64,000 nucleotides of DNA. Source: Streptomyces sp. DH24. GTDB taxonomy: Bacteria > Actinomycetota > Actinomycetes > Streptomycetales > Streptomycetaceae. The notes under the pieces were generated by a model. It saw nothing but the letters and a program-made list of their open reading frames with translations. It made no database searches and was not told the DNA's origin. The position numbers and the translations under genes were made by a program. Below, piece after piece: positions 1-8,043 of this stretch (positions are counted from its first letter, which is position 1; each line of letters opens with the position of its first letter). The stretch covers positions 147,829 to 211,828 of the forward strand of contig NZ_JARVKW010000008.1 of the NCBI RefSeq assembly GCF_029813775.1, read 5' to 3'.

Positions 1-550
1 CCTTGTACTCGGGCAGGAGGCGGTTGAGGCGGGCGATCGTCCGCGCGGAGGGGGAGCCGGGCTCCGAGTTCGCCGCGGCGCCCACGAGTTTGTCGGCCGC
101 CGTGCGGATGTCCTTCTCGTAGCGGTCGCGGGAGGCCTTGGTCTCCTGGCCGCCGGCGAGGAAGCCGCTGGAGGCGGCGGTGTTGGCGTCGGCGAGGGAG
201 CGGTAGATGTCGGCCGCGTCGGAGCTGAGGGGCTGGCTGCGGTTGAGGACGGCGTCGGCGGCGGAGGCGCGGTCGTCGGTCTGCCAGGCGGTGACCGCGC
301 CGAAGGCGACGACGAGGACGGCGAGCACGGCGCCGATGACGCGCAGTCGGCCGGGTTCGGTGGTCGCGGCCGCGCGGAGGCGGTCCGCGCCCTCGACGAA
401 GGCGGTGCGGCGGCGGGCGGTGGGGGTGAGGTGGCCGCCCGGGGTGCCGGTGCGCTGGGGAGGGACGGCCGGCAGGGTGGGCGCGCCGGCGGCGCGGTCC
501 GGGTGTGCCGGGCCCGGTGGTGCCGTGCCGTTCGTCGGCGGCTGCGTCAC
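1..550 (-). CDS. GlnX-like membrane protein, 3' end outside window
   Basis: The N-terminal 183 codons of a membrane protein are present; the C-terminus runs off the left edge. The GTG start is chosen because GGAGG lies a few bases upstream. A disordered Pro/Thr-rich cytosolic tail (about residues 1-65) is followed by one clear membrane helix (about 70-88, RVIGAVLAVLVVAFGAV). An extracytoplasmic helical segment follows with the phrases YRSLADANTAASSGFLAGG. That pattern resembles actinobacterial GlnX, which with the lipoprotein GlnH senses amino acids and signals to the kinase PknG. The partner genes, if present, lie outside the window, so the assignment rests only on this N-terminal resemblance. 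It could be another sensor-like single-pass or two-pass membrane protein. Confidence 0.55.
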   Translation of the reverse strand, partial: MTQPPTNGTAPPGPAHPDRAAGAPTLPAVPPQRTGTPGGHLTPTARRRTAFVEGADRLRAAATTEPGRLRVIGAVLAVLVVAFGAVTAWQTDDRASAADAVLNRSQPLSSDAADIYRSLADANTAASSGFLAGGQETKASRDRYEKDIRTAADKLVGAAANSEPGSPSARTIARLNRLLPEYK

Positions 551-768
551 TGCTGACCTCCCCCATGGTCATCCGTCGCGGCAAGTATCGCTGCCGGGAC
601 CGGCATCCGCACCGGGCTTCACTGGATCTTGTGCGGATCGCAGCGCGGTTCCCCCGTGGATTCGGTGGGGCCCCCGTCACGAATACGCCGGGGGAAGCCG
701 TTCGGTTCCACCGGCGGACCCGCGCCGACGTCCGGCCCGGCCTCCTCCGGCCGCCGGCGCGCGCGGTG

Positions 769-1731
769 TCAGGGGGTCGCGTAGGCCGCGCTCGCCCTGG
801 CCCGTGCCGGGTCCGGCGCGCCCATGTCGTCCAGGCCCAGGAGGATCGCGCCCAGGACCGGGGGTTCGGCCACGACCCTGGGGGTGGCCTTCGGGGCCCG
901 CGCGGCGAGACGGGCCGTGATGCCGTCGTCCAGCAGGGGGTGACGGGCGGCCAGGATGCTGCCGCCCAGCAGGACCGGCGTCTCCTCGTCCAGCAGATCG
1001 AGGCGGGTCAGGGCCACCGCGGCCATCGTCACCACCTCGTCGGCGAGCCGGTCCACCAGGCCGCGGGCCACCTCGTCGCCCTCCGCCGCCGTGCCGAACA
1101 GCACCGGCGTCAGCTCGTGGCGGCGGGCGCCGGGGATGCGGTTCAGGTGCAGGGCCTCCACGAGGGCGTACACGGACGGCAGGGAGAAGTGGGCGGGGAG
1201 CGTCTCGGCCAGGCGCGTCCGCCCGCCCCTGCCGTCCTCCGCCCGCGAGGCGTGCCACAGCGCTTCCTCGGTGAGGCCCCAGCCTCCGCCCCAGTCGCCG
1301 GAGATGCGGCCCAGCGCCGGGAAACGGGCCGTGCGGCCGTCGGGGCGCATGCCGACGCAGTTGATGCCGGCGCCGCAGACGACCGCCACGCCGCGGGGCT
1401 CGGGGATGCCGGCGCGGAGTATGGCGAACGTGTCGTTGCGGACCGTCACCGTCTCCGCCCACGCGCGTGCCCGCAGGGCCGCGGTGAGTTCCTCCTCCTC
1501 GGCCGGGAAGTCCGCGTTCGCCAGGCAGGCCGACAGGTGGTCGACGCGTGCGGCTCCGGCCGCGGCCAGGGCGCGGGTGACGGGGGCGGCGAGCGCGTCC
1601 ACCGCCTTCTCCACGCCGACCGCCGGCGGACGGAAGCCGCCTCCGCGCGCCGTGGCCAGGACCGTGCCGTCGCCCCGCACGACCGCCACGTCGGTCTTGC
1701 TGTTGCCCGCGTCGACCGCCAGGAGCGTCAC
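769..1731 (-). CDS. csnK: BadF/BadG-family sugar kinase (CsnK-like)
   Basis: A 320-residue ATP-dependent kinase of the BadF/BadG/N-acetylglucosamine-kinase fold in the actin/hexokinase superfamily. The phosphate-1 loop LLAVDAGNSKTD is at residues 3-14, a GAGINCVG loop is at about 120-127, GDWGGGWGL follows at about 146-154, and the adenosine-loop-like LLGGS is near 268. The GTG start overlaps the stop of the upstream GH4 gene by four bases (GTGA), so the two are translationally coupled. In the Streptomyces csn operon (csnR-E-F-G-H-K) the last gene is an aminosugar kinase next to a GH4 hydrolase, exactly this arrangement. Glucosamine or chito-oligosaccharide phosphorylation is therefore likely but inferred. 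Family is clear; the symbol is assigned by context. Confidence 0.8.
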   Translation of the reverse strand: MTLLAVDAGNSKTDVAVVRGDGTVLATARGGGFRPPAVGVEKAVDALAAPVTRALAAAGAARVDHLSACLANADFPAEEEELTAALRARAWAETVTVRNDTFAILRAGIPEPRGVAVVCGAGINCVGMRPDGRTARFPALGRISGDWGGGWGLTEEALWHASRAEDGRGGRTRLAETLPAHFSLPSVYALVEALHLNRIPGARRHELTPVLFGTAAEGDEVARGLVDRLADEVVTMAAVALTRLDLLDEETPVLLGGSILAARHPLLDDGITARLAARAPKATPRVVAEPPVLGAILLGLDDMGAPDPARARASAAYATP

Positions 1732-2993
1732 GCCCACGCCAGGTGCTCCCGGTTGTGGGCGATCAGCCGGTCCGTCAGGGTCTGCGCGTACGTGTACTGG
1801 CCGATCAGCGGGTGGGCCAGCAGCGCGCGGAAGACGCGGTCCCGGCCGCCGCGCAGCGCCGCCTCCAGGGCCAGGTCCTCGTAGGCGGTGACGCTCGCCA
1901 TCAGACCCGCGTACAGGGGGTCCACGCGGCCGACGGGGAGCGGGGCCGCTCCCGTGCGGCCCACCGCCGCCTGCACCTCGATCACCGCGTCGTCCGGGAG
2001 GAAGGGCAGCGTGCCCCGGTTGTACGTGTTGACCACCTGGTACGGGGGTCCGCCGCCGCCCAGCAGCGCGGCCGCCAGGTCCACCGCCGCCTCCGAGTAG
2101 TGGGCGCCGCCCCGCCGGGCGAGCAGCGCGGGCTTCTCGTCCAGCGCCGGGTCCGCGTACAGCGTCAGCAACTCCCGTTCCATGGCGGCCACTTCGGACG
2201 CCCTCGACGGCTTGGTGCGCTGTTCCTCCACCACCTCGTCGTGCGCGTAGTAGTAGCGCAGGTAGTACGAGGGGACCGTGCCCAGGCGGTCCAGGAGCGC
2301 GCGCGGCAGGTGCAGGTCCCGCGCGATCGCGTCGCCGTGTCCCGCCAGGAGCTCCGGCAGGACGTTCTCGCCCTCCGGGCCGCCCAGGCGGACGCCCGTC
2401 TCCCAGGTGAGGTGGTTCAGGCCCACGTGGTCGAGGTGGACGTCGGCGGGGTCGGTGCCCAGGAGCGCGGCGAACCTGCGCTGGAAGCCGATCGCCACGT
2501 TGCACAGGCCGACCGCCCGGTGGCCGGCCCGCAGGAGGGCGCGGGTGACGATGCCGACCGGGTTGGTGAAGTCGATGATCCAGGCGTCCGGGTTGCGGCG
2601 GCGGACCCGCTTGGCGATGTCCAGGACCACCGGGACCGTGCGCAGCGCCTTCGCCAGGCCGCCCGCGCCCGTCGTCTCCTGGCCCACGCAGCCGCATTCC
2701 AGGGGCCAGGTCTCGTCCTGCCGGCGGGCCGTCTGGCCGCCCACGCGCAGCTGGAGCAGCACCGCGTCCGCGCCGTCGACCGCCGCGTCGAGGTCGGAGG
2801 TGGTGGTGACCTCGGCCGGGTGGTCCTGGCGGGCCAGGATGCGGCGGGCGAAGGCTCCGATCAGGTTCAGGCGGTCCGTCGCCGGGTCGGTCAGGACCAG
2901 TTCCTCGACGGGCAGCGTGTCCCTCAGGCGGGCGAAGCCGTCGACGAGTTCGGGGGTGTAGGTCGAGCCTGCGCCGACCACGGTGAGTTTCAT
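1728..2993 (-). CDS. csnH: GH4 NAD-dependent 6-phospho-glycosidase (CsnH-like)
   Basis: A 421-residue glycoside hydrolase family 4 enzyme. These use NAD+ and a divalent metal to cleave phosphorylated disaccharides by oxidation-elimination. The N-terminal Rossmann motif VVGAGSTYTPELV is at residues 5-17. DFTNPVGIVTRAL and GLCNV carry the substrate-loop residues and the metal-ligand Cys, and GLNHLTW carries the metal-ligand His. Length is normal for GH4. The gene overlaps the downstream kinase by four bases. In the csn operon of S. lividans/S. coelicolor this position is held by a GH4 enzyme thought to act on phosphorylated glucosamine disaccharides imported by CsnEFG; here the importer is missing (see the relic just upstream). 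Confidence 0.85.
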   Translation of the reverse strand: MKLTVVGAGSTYTPELVDGFARLRDTLPVEELVLTDPATDRLNLIGAFARRILARQDHPAEVTTTSDLDAAVDGADAVLLQLRVGGQTARRQDETWPLECGCVGQETTGAGGLAKALRTVPVVLDIAKRVRRRNPDAWIIDFTNPVGIVTRALLRAGHRAVGLCNVAIGFQRRFAALLGTDPADVHLDHVGLNHLTWETGVRLGGPEGENVLPELLAGHGDAIARDLHLPRALLDRLGTVPSYYLRYYYAHDEVVEEQRTKPSRASEVAAMERELLTLYADPALDEKPALLARRGGAHYSEAAVDLAAALLGGGGPPYQVVNTYNRGTLPFLPDDAVIEVQAAVGRTGAAPLPVGRVDPLYAGLMASVTAYEDLALEAALRGGRDRVFRALLAHPLIGQYTYAQTLTDRLIAHNREHLAWA

Positions 2994-3000
2994 GTCGCTG

Positions 3001-3098
3001 GCCCTTCACTCGGGTGAGCGTGACGCCCTCGACGAACGCCTTCTGGCGAAGAGGAACACGAGGATCACGGGGGTCATGACCGGCACGGTCGCGGCCAT
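3001..3098 (-). pseudogene. relic of the 3' end of a sugar ABC permease (csnG-like)
   Basis: Reading from the ATG at 3098, the translation MAATVPVMTPVILVFLFARR matches the last helix of MalG-type carbohydrate permeases. It then loses frame. Shifting the frame by one base gives FVEGVTLTRVKG, the standard C-terminal end of these permeases (typically QRRFVEGVTLTGVKG). The expected stop after VKG is absent, and the reading runs into the start of the GH4 gene. Only about 33 codons remain of a roughly 280-codon gene, and the binding-protein and first permease genes are absent. The tail sits between the ROK regulator and the GH4 gene, where csnE-F-G lie in the intact operon. This is best explained as a deletion scar plus a one-base deletion. 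Confidence 0.75.
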
Positions 3099-3100
3099 GG

Positions 3101-3184
3101 TCAGTCGGTGTGGCGGGCGCCCTTGGACGACTCCGGGCCGTAGGGGAGCGTCCAGGCGCCGGGACGCTCGCAGGCGTGGATCTG
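3101..3184 (-). other. short open stretch ending in TGA, possible second gene fragment
   Basis: Between the stop of the ROK gene and the permease relic an open stretch of 27 codons reads QIHACERPGAWTLPYGPESS and then KGARHTD-stop. Its composition looks coding rather than random for a GC-rich spacer, but it has no start codon or ribosome site. I do not recognise it. It may be the tail of a gene brought next to the permease remnant by the same deletion. Confidence 0.3.
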
Positions 3185-3191
3185 CGGGCCG

Positions 3192-4403
3192 TCAGCGGGA
3201 GGTGTCGAAGACCTCGTCGCGGGTGGCGGCCAGCGCGCTCTCCAGCGCCCCGCGCAGCACGGGGTCCGCGGCGACGCCGCCGACGACGAGCCGGGGCCGG
3301 GAGGCGGCCAGCTCCTCCAGTTCGGCCCGGATCAGATCGCGCAGCGTCTCGCCGCCGGCGGTGAGGCAGGCACCGCCGAGGACGACGAGTTCGGGGTCGA
3401 GGACGGAGACGAGGGAGGCGAGACCGGTGGCGAGCCTCGTCGCGTACGTCCGCAGCAGTTGCCGGTGCCGCTCGTCGTCCCGTCCGGCGGCCCGCTCGAC
3501 GAGGGCGGCGGCGACCTCGGCGTGCGAACCCCTGGGGATGTCCTCGATGCCGAGCTCGCGGGCCAGCGCCGGGACGGCCTGCGAGCCGGCGAGTTCCTGG
3601 TAGCCGCCGCTGTTGGCCCGCGTGACCTGGCGGACCAGGGGCGCGCCGGGGACGGGCAGGAAACCGACCTCGCCGGCGCCGCCGGTCCAGCCGCGGTGCA
3701 GCCGGCCGCCGAGGACGAGGGCGGCGCCGAGGCCTTCCTGGTTCCACAGCAGGACGAAGTCCGCGTGACCGCGTGCCGCGCCGAGGCGCTGCTCGGCGAC
3801 GGCGGCGAGGTTCACGTCGTTCTCGTACTCCACCGGCATCGGCAGCGCGGCGGCGAGTTCGCCGAGGAGCGTGGGGGAGTGCCAGCCCGGCAGGTGCGAG
3901 GCGTAGCGCAGCCGGCCGGTGCTCGGGTCGAAGGCGCCGGGCGTGCCGATGACGAGCCGGTGGATGTCGGCGCGGGTCAGTCCGGCGGCCTTGACGGCGC
4001 CGTCGAGGGCGTCGGTGACCTGCCGTACGACGGGTGTGCCGGTGCGCCGGCGGGGGGTGGCCAGCTCGTGGCGGCCGACCGTGCGGCCGGTGATGTCGGC
4101 GACGGCGGCGACGATGCGTTCCGGGGTGACGTCGAGGCCGGCGGCGTACGCGGCGGCCGGGTTGACCTCGTACAGCTGGGCGCTGGGGCCGGGGCGGCCC
4201 TCGCTCGTGCCGGACGCGAGGACGAGGCCGGCGGACTCCAGGCGGGCCAGGAGCTGGGAGGCGGTCGGCTTGGACAGGCCGGTGAGCTTGCCGATCCGGG
4301 TGCGGGAGAGCGGGCCGTGCTCCAGGAGGAGGTCCAGGGCGGCACGGTCGTTCATGGCGCGCAGGACGCGCGGGGTGCCCGGCGTGCCGGCGGTTCCTGC
4401 CAT
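3192..4403 (-). CDS. csnR: ROK-family transcriptional repressor (CsnR-like)
   Basis: A 403-residue regulator with an N-terminal winged helix-turn-helix (about residues 18-62, including SRTIGKLTGLSK-type helices and TASQLLARLESAGLV) and a C-terminal ROK sugar-binding domain (about 88-400). The usual ROK zinc motif CxCGxxGC is not visible; the equivalent region reads GGAGEVGFLPV. That is common in regulators rather than kinases of this family. A 13-bp palindrome lies 108 bp upstream of the start. In S. lividans, CsnR represses chitosanase and the csn transporter/hydrolase operon and binds an AGGAAA/TTTCCT-type palindrome, which fits both the neighbours and the box seen here. Confidence 0.8.
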   Translation of the reverse strand: MAGTAGTPGTPRVLRAMNDRAALDLLLEHGPLSRTRIGKLTGLSKPTASQLLARLESAGLVLASGTSEGRPGPSAQLYEVNPAAAYAAGLDVTPERIVAAVADITGRTVGRHELATPRRRTGTPVVRQVTDALDGAVKAAGLTRADIHRLVIGTPGAFDPSTGRLRYASHLPGWHSPTLLGELAAALPMPVEYENDVNLAAVAEQRLGAARGHADFVLLWNQEGLGAALVLGGRLHRGWTGGAGEVGFLPVPGAPLVRQVTRANSGGYQELAGSQAVPALARELGIEDIPRGSHAEVAAALVERAAGRDDERHRQLLRTYATRLATGLASLVSVLDPELVVLGGACLTAGGETLRDLIRAELEELAASRPRLVVGGVAADPVLRGALESALAATRDEVFDTSR

Positions 4404-4511
4404 GTCCGTCTGTCCACCTGCCTTTCCGCTGCTCAGCTTTCCAGGGTGATCGGCCGTGCGTCCACCGGGGTGCGGGGCGGCGCCCGGTGCTCGTCAAGGG
4501 ATCGCTCTGTT

Positions 4512-4524
4512 AGGAAACTTTCCT
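4512..4524. promoter_or_regulatory. ROK (CsnR-type) operator palindrome
   Basis: AGGAAACTTTCCT is a perfect 13-bp palindrome (6-bp arms around a central C), preceded by TT, upstream of the ROK repressor gene. It matches the form of the known CsnR-type box, so autoregulation of the csn operon is likely. The location relative to the transcription start is unknown. Confidence 0.65.
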
Positions 4525-4588
4525 GTTGGTGGGAGGAACGTAGGCCCGCCGTGAACGGGCCGTCAAGGGGGAAGGGGCGCGCACGCGT

Positions 4589-4627
4589 GAGGGGCGGCTC
4601 CCGGGAGAGATCCGGGAGCCGCCCCTC
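4589..4627 (-). terminator. hairpin terminator after the MscS gene
   Basis: A perfect 16-bp stem (arms 4589-4604 and 4612-4627, GAGGGGCGGCTCCCGG) closes a 7-base loop. It starts 13 bp past the stop of the mechanosensitive channel gene. There is no U-tract, as is usual in Streptomyces. Confidence 0.75.
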
Positions 4628-4640
4628 GGGCGCGCGTCGG

Positions 4641-5738
4641 CTACTTCGTCGTGCTCGGCGGAGTCAGCGGGGACGCCGCCACCGACTGCGGCGACACCGT
4701 GCTGGCGTAGGCCGACGGGGCCGCCATCCCGGCCGTCGGGTCGACCGCGGCCGCGTCCTCGACCGCGGTGGGCCCGCCCACGATCCGGATGCCGGCCGCG
4801 TCGAACGCCCGCTTGATGCGCCAGCGCAGCTCCCGCTCCACCGTCAGGGACTTGCCCGGCATGGTCTTCGCGGAGACCCGGACCACCATCGAGTCCAGCA
4901 GCACGCTGTCCAGGCCGAGCACCTCGACCGGGCCCCACAGCAGCTCGTTCCAGGGCTCCTCCTTGGCCAGCGTCCCGCCGACCTCGGTGAGCGTGGCCGT
5001 CACCTTGTCCAGGTCCTCGTCGGAGCGGACCGTCACGTCGACGCCGGCCGTCGCCCAGCCCTGCGACAGGTTGCCGATCCGCTTCACCTCGCCGTTGCGG
5101 ACGTACCAGATCTCGCCGTTGTCGCCGCGCAGCTTCGTCACGCGCAGGCCCACCTCGATGACCTCGCCGGAGGCCACGCCCGCGTCGATCGAGTCGCCCA
5201 CCCCGTACTGGTCCTCCAGGATCATGAAGACGCCGGAGAGGAAGTCCGTGACCAGGTTCCGGGCGCCGAAACCGATCGCCACGCCCGCGACACCCGCCGA
5301 CGCCAGCAGGGGCGCGAGGTTGATCTGGAACGTGCCCAGCACCATCAGCGCGGCCGTACCCATGATCACGAAGCTGGCGACCGAGCGCAGCACCGAACCG
5401 ATGGCCTGCGAGCGCTGCCGGCGCCGCTCGGCGTTCACCAGCAGACCGCCGAGCGCCGTGCCGTCCACCGCCTGCACCGTGCGGTTCATGCGGTCTATCA
5501 GCTTGGTGATCGCGCGCCGCACCATCACGCGCAGCACCGCCGCGATCGCCATGATCAGCACCACCCGCAGGCCGATCGCCAGCCACGTCGACCAGTTCTG
5601 CTCGACCCAGCTCGCGGCGTTCGTCGCGCTCTCCTGGGCGTCCTGGAACGAGGGCACCGCCGGTGTCGAGCTCTCGGACGGGGACGGGGACGGCGACGGC
5701 GAAGAACCGGCGGCCGACAGGACGGCGGACAGGGACAC
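4641..5738 (-). CDS. MscS-family mechanosensitive ion channel
   Basis: A 365-residue small-conductance mechanosensitive channel homologue of the inner membrane, which opens under membrane tension to release osmolytes. A Ser/Pro-rich N-terminal tail (SPSPSPSPSES) precedes the membrane helices (about 50-75, 115-140, 140-165). The pore-lining helix and beta domain follow with GVAIGFGARNLVTDFLSG, and then GVGDSIDAGVASGEVIEVG and WYVRNGEV, all diagnostic for MscS. The C-terminal Ala/Ser/Thr tail is low complexity. The GTG start has GGAGG eight bases upstream. It is monocistronic, with a strong hairpin just downstream. Confidence 0.9.
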   Translation of the reverse strand: MSLSAVLSAAGSSPSPSPSPSESSTPAVPSFQDAQESATNAASWVEQNWSTWLAIGLRVVLIMAIAAVLRVMVRRAITKLIDRMNRTVQAVDGTALGGLLVNAERRRQRSQAIGSVLRSVASFVIMGTAALMVLGTFQINLAPLLASAGVAGVAIGFGARNLVTDFLSGVFMILEDQYGVGDSIDAGVASGEVIEVGLRVTKLRGDNGEIWYVRNGEVKRIGNLSQGWATAGVDVTVRSDEDLDKVTATLTEVGGTLAKEEPWNELLWGPVEVLGLDSVLLDSMVVRVSAKTMPGKSLTVERELRWRIKRAFDAAGIRIVGGPTAVEDAAAVDPTAGMAAPSAYASTVSPQSVAASPLTPPSTTK

Positions 5739-6066
5739 GGCGGGTACCTCCAGGTGCGGTCTGCCTCCGGCGCGGGGGGGGCCACGGTGGTCCAGGTCAC
5801 GGAAAGGTCACCGAGAGGGCAGGTTCACCACACTAACGGGGCATCGTGTGCGAATCCCCGTCATGTTCCGGGGACGGTCCGTGCCCATCCGCGGGATGAA
5901 CAGGCGGGATGAAAACCACGTGAACCTGGGGATGCATCAGGTGTGGTCGAAAACACTCCCAGCCCGTTACCGGGACATGGTGGCGCTTCCACCAGGCATG
6001 AGGGGAGACTGACTACGAAATCGTCCCGGCGCGAGCCACGCGCCGCCGGCGTACAAGGAGGCATCC
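5739..6066. other. divergent intergenic region between mscS and the HNH gene
   Basis: This 328-bp gap must hold the promoters of both flanking genes. GGTCACGGAAAGGTCACC at about 5796-5813 contains two GGTCAC half-sites in direct order. I see no clear -35/-10 pair and no small gene with a convincing ribosome site. Only the AAGGAGG at 6055-6062 stands out; it serves the HNH gene. Confidence 0.4.
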
Positions 6067-6603
6067 GTGCCGCATGTCCTGGTCCTCAACGCGTCGTACG
6101 AGCCGCTCGGCGTCGTACCGCTCCGCCGCGCGCTCGTCCTCGTCCTGGAGAACAAGGCCGTATGCCTTGAAGAGTCCGGCGCCTACCTGCACAGCGCGAC
6201 CGTCACAGTCCCCGCACCCAGCGTGGTCCGGCTCAAGCGATTCGTCCGGGTTCCCTACCGGGGGCCCGTTCCTCTGACCCGTCGGGCGCTGTTCGCCCGC
6301 GACGGGGGCCGGTGCATGTACTGCGGTGGCGTCGCAACCAGCGTCGACCACGTCATCCCGCGCAGCCGCGGGGGCAAACACGTCTGGGACAACGTGGTGG
6401 CGTCCTGCCGCCGCTGCAACCACGTGAAGGCCGACCGGCACCTCTTCGAGCTGGGCTGGCGGCTGCGCCACAAACCCGCCCCGCCCACGGGCCTGGCCTG
6501 GCGCATCATCGGAACGGGCCACAGGGACCCGCGCTGGCTGCCGTACTTGCAGCCGTTCGGCGCGGACGACGCCCTGGCCCGGATCGACGGCATTTCCGCC
6601 TGA
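6067..6603 (+). CDS. HNH endonuclease family protein
   Basis: A 178-residue protein with a central HNH nuclease domain (about residues 70-125). A CxxC pair (GGRCMYCGG) is followed by VDHVIPRSRGGKHVWDN and a second CxxC (SCRRCNHVK), giving the beta-beta-alpha-metal fold with structural zinc. The GTG start has a perfect AAGGAGG just upstream. The N-terminus (HVLVLNASYEPLGVVPLRRA) is the form found in a conserved actinobacterial and cyanobacterial HNH family present once per genome and not linked to phage. The cellular substrate is unknown; a DNA repair or nicking role is inference only. Confidence 0.88.
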   Translation: MPHVLVLNASYEPLGVVPLRRALVLVLENKAVCLEESGAYLHSATVTVPAPSVVRLKRFVRVPYRGPVPLTRRALFARDGGRCMYCGGVATSVDHVIPRSRGGKHVWDNVVASCRRCNHVKADRHLFELGWRLRHKPAPPTGLAWRIIGTGHRDPRWLPYLQPFGADDALARIDGISA

Positions 6604-6649
6604 CGACGATCCGGGCCTTCGTACTGCCGCGGCGTGCCCGACGCCCGCC

Positions 6650-6684
6650 GCGGCCCCGGGGGTCCCCCGTGCCCCCGGGGCCGC
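6650..6684. terminator. bidirectional hairpin between the HNH and FtsX-type genes
   Basis: A perfect 13-bp G/C stem (arms 6650-6662 and 6672-6684) around a 9-base loop lies between two convergent genes, 47 bp after one stop and 13 bp from the other. Confidence 0.7.
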
Positions 6685-6696
6685 GCCGTCACGCCC

Positions 6697-8043
6697 TCAC
6701 GCGTGGCGCAGCTCCGCCGGCCGCACCGACCTGCGCAGCAGGGGCAGCGCGGTCGCCGCGGCCAGCAGACAGGCGGCGTACACCGCGACCGGGACCAGCA
6801 GCGCGGCCCACGGCATCGACCAGCCGCCGCCGTCGGCGAGCGTGGCGTAGCCGGTGCCGATCGCCATGCCTCCGGCGCCCGCCACCAGCACCGCCGGAGC
6901 CAGCGGCAACGCCGTCTCCAGCAGCAGTGCCCGGCCCAGCACCGCGCGCGGCACCCCGGCCGCGGCCTGCGCGGCCAGGCCCCGGCGGCGGGTGGCCAGC
7001 GACTCGGCGGTGCCGACGGCGAGACCGGACAGCGTGATCGCGAGGGCGACGACGATCGCCGCGGCCGTCAGATCGATGCCGGTGGTGTAGAAGGACCGGC
7101 TCTCCGCCAGGTGCTTGTCCGAGTGCAGCACCTCCAGCAGCACCTGCCGGACGCCGGCGAAACCGGTTCCGACGATCGTCACCAGCAGCACCGCCGCGTG
7201 CGTGCGGGCCGGCGCCCAGGGGTCGTCGCGCAGCCGCTCCGCCGCGATCAGCACCGCCGGATCGCCCGTCCGCCGGGCCAGCACCCCGCCGGTCAGCCGG
7301 GCCGTCGCGCCCACCAGCCACAGCGCGAGGGCCCCCGTCAGGACGATCACGGGGACCACCAGCACCGGCGCCGAGCCGGGCCCGGGCTCCCGCGGACCGC
7401 TGTGCGTCACGGCGTAGGCGAGGGCCGACAGGGCCAGGAACATCAGCACCGCCCACAGGAACGCCCGTCCCGGACGCCGCGACCGCTGCCGCAGCACCCG
7501 GCCCAGCGGCGAGGCGACCACCCGGCGCAGCGCCAGGACGCTCACCAGCGCGCCGAGCACCGGCACCGCCACCAGCACCGCCGCGAATCCCGCCCACGCG
7601 GTGCCGGGCGCCTCGTCCCACAGGCGCAGCAGGAGCACCGCGCAGAACACCGTCGCGAGGGCCGAGCCCGCCAGGCAGGTCAGTCCCGCCTCGGCGGCGG
7701 CGATCCGCCGCACCTGCCAGGGCGTGGCCCCCGCCAGCCGCAGCCCGGCCAGCCGCCGGTCCCGGTGGACGGCCCCGATCCGGGCGCACTGGCCGAGGAA
7801 ACCGAGCACCGGCACCAGCAGGAGCAGCAGCGCCGCGACCACGCCCCGCCGCTCGCCCGGCCGGTCCAGCAGACCGCTCGCGAAGGGGACCGGGTGATAC
7901 CCGCGCAGCGAGGCGACCGCCACGGCCGCCAGCGCGAACCCCGTCGCGAGCAGCGCGCCCACCCCCGTGAGCGTGATGCGCCACCACTCGCGCCGGTCGG
8001 AGCCCAGCACCAGCTGCCAGGCCAGCCGCAGGTCCGCCGTCAC
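6697..8043 (-). CDS. FtsX-like ABC transporter permease
   Basis: A 448-residue multi-spanning permease of the MacB/FtsX type, with hydrophobic helices near residues 25-50, 85-105, 125-150, 165-185, 210-235, 250-270, 330-350, 375-400 and 415-435. It overlaps the ATPase gene by four bases, and the pair forms one exporter. Short FtsX-type exporters under PadR control in Streptomyces usually move lipids, peptides or antibiotics out of the membrane, but no substrate can be read from the sequence. Confidence 0.85.
   Translation of the reverse strand: MTADLRLAWQLVLGSDRREWWRITLTGVGALLATGFALAAVAVASLRGYHPVPFASGLLDRPGERRGVVAALLLLLVPVLGFLGQCARIGAVHRDRRLAGLRLAGATPWQVRRIAAAEAGLTCLAGSALATVFCAVLLLRLWDEAPGTAWAGFAAVLVAVPVLGALVSVLALRRVVASPLGRVLRQRSRRPGRAFLWAVLMFLALSALAYAVTHSGPREPGPGSAPVLVVPVIVLTGALALWLVGATARLTGGVLARRTGDPAVLIAAERLRDDPWAPARTHAAVLLVTIVGTGFAGVRQVLLEVLHSDKHLAESRSFYTTGIDLTAAAIVVALAITLSGLAVGTAESLATRRRGLAAQAAAGVPRAVLGRALLLETALPLAPAVLVAGAGGMAIGTGYATLADGGGWSMPWAALLVPVAVYAACLLAAATALPLLRRSVRPAELRHA

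Noticed and set aside
769..4497. A 1,242-codon open frame spanning kinase, GH4 and ROK genes on the minus strand
   Set aside because: It is an Arg/Pro-rich shadow frame of three real genes. Only its last part (the kinase) is coding, and the relic FVEGVTLTRVKG lies in it by chance of frame.
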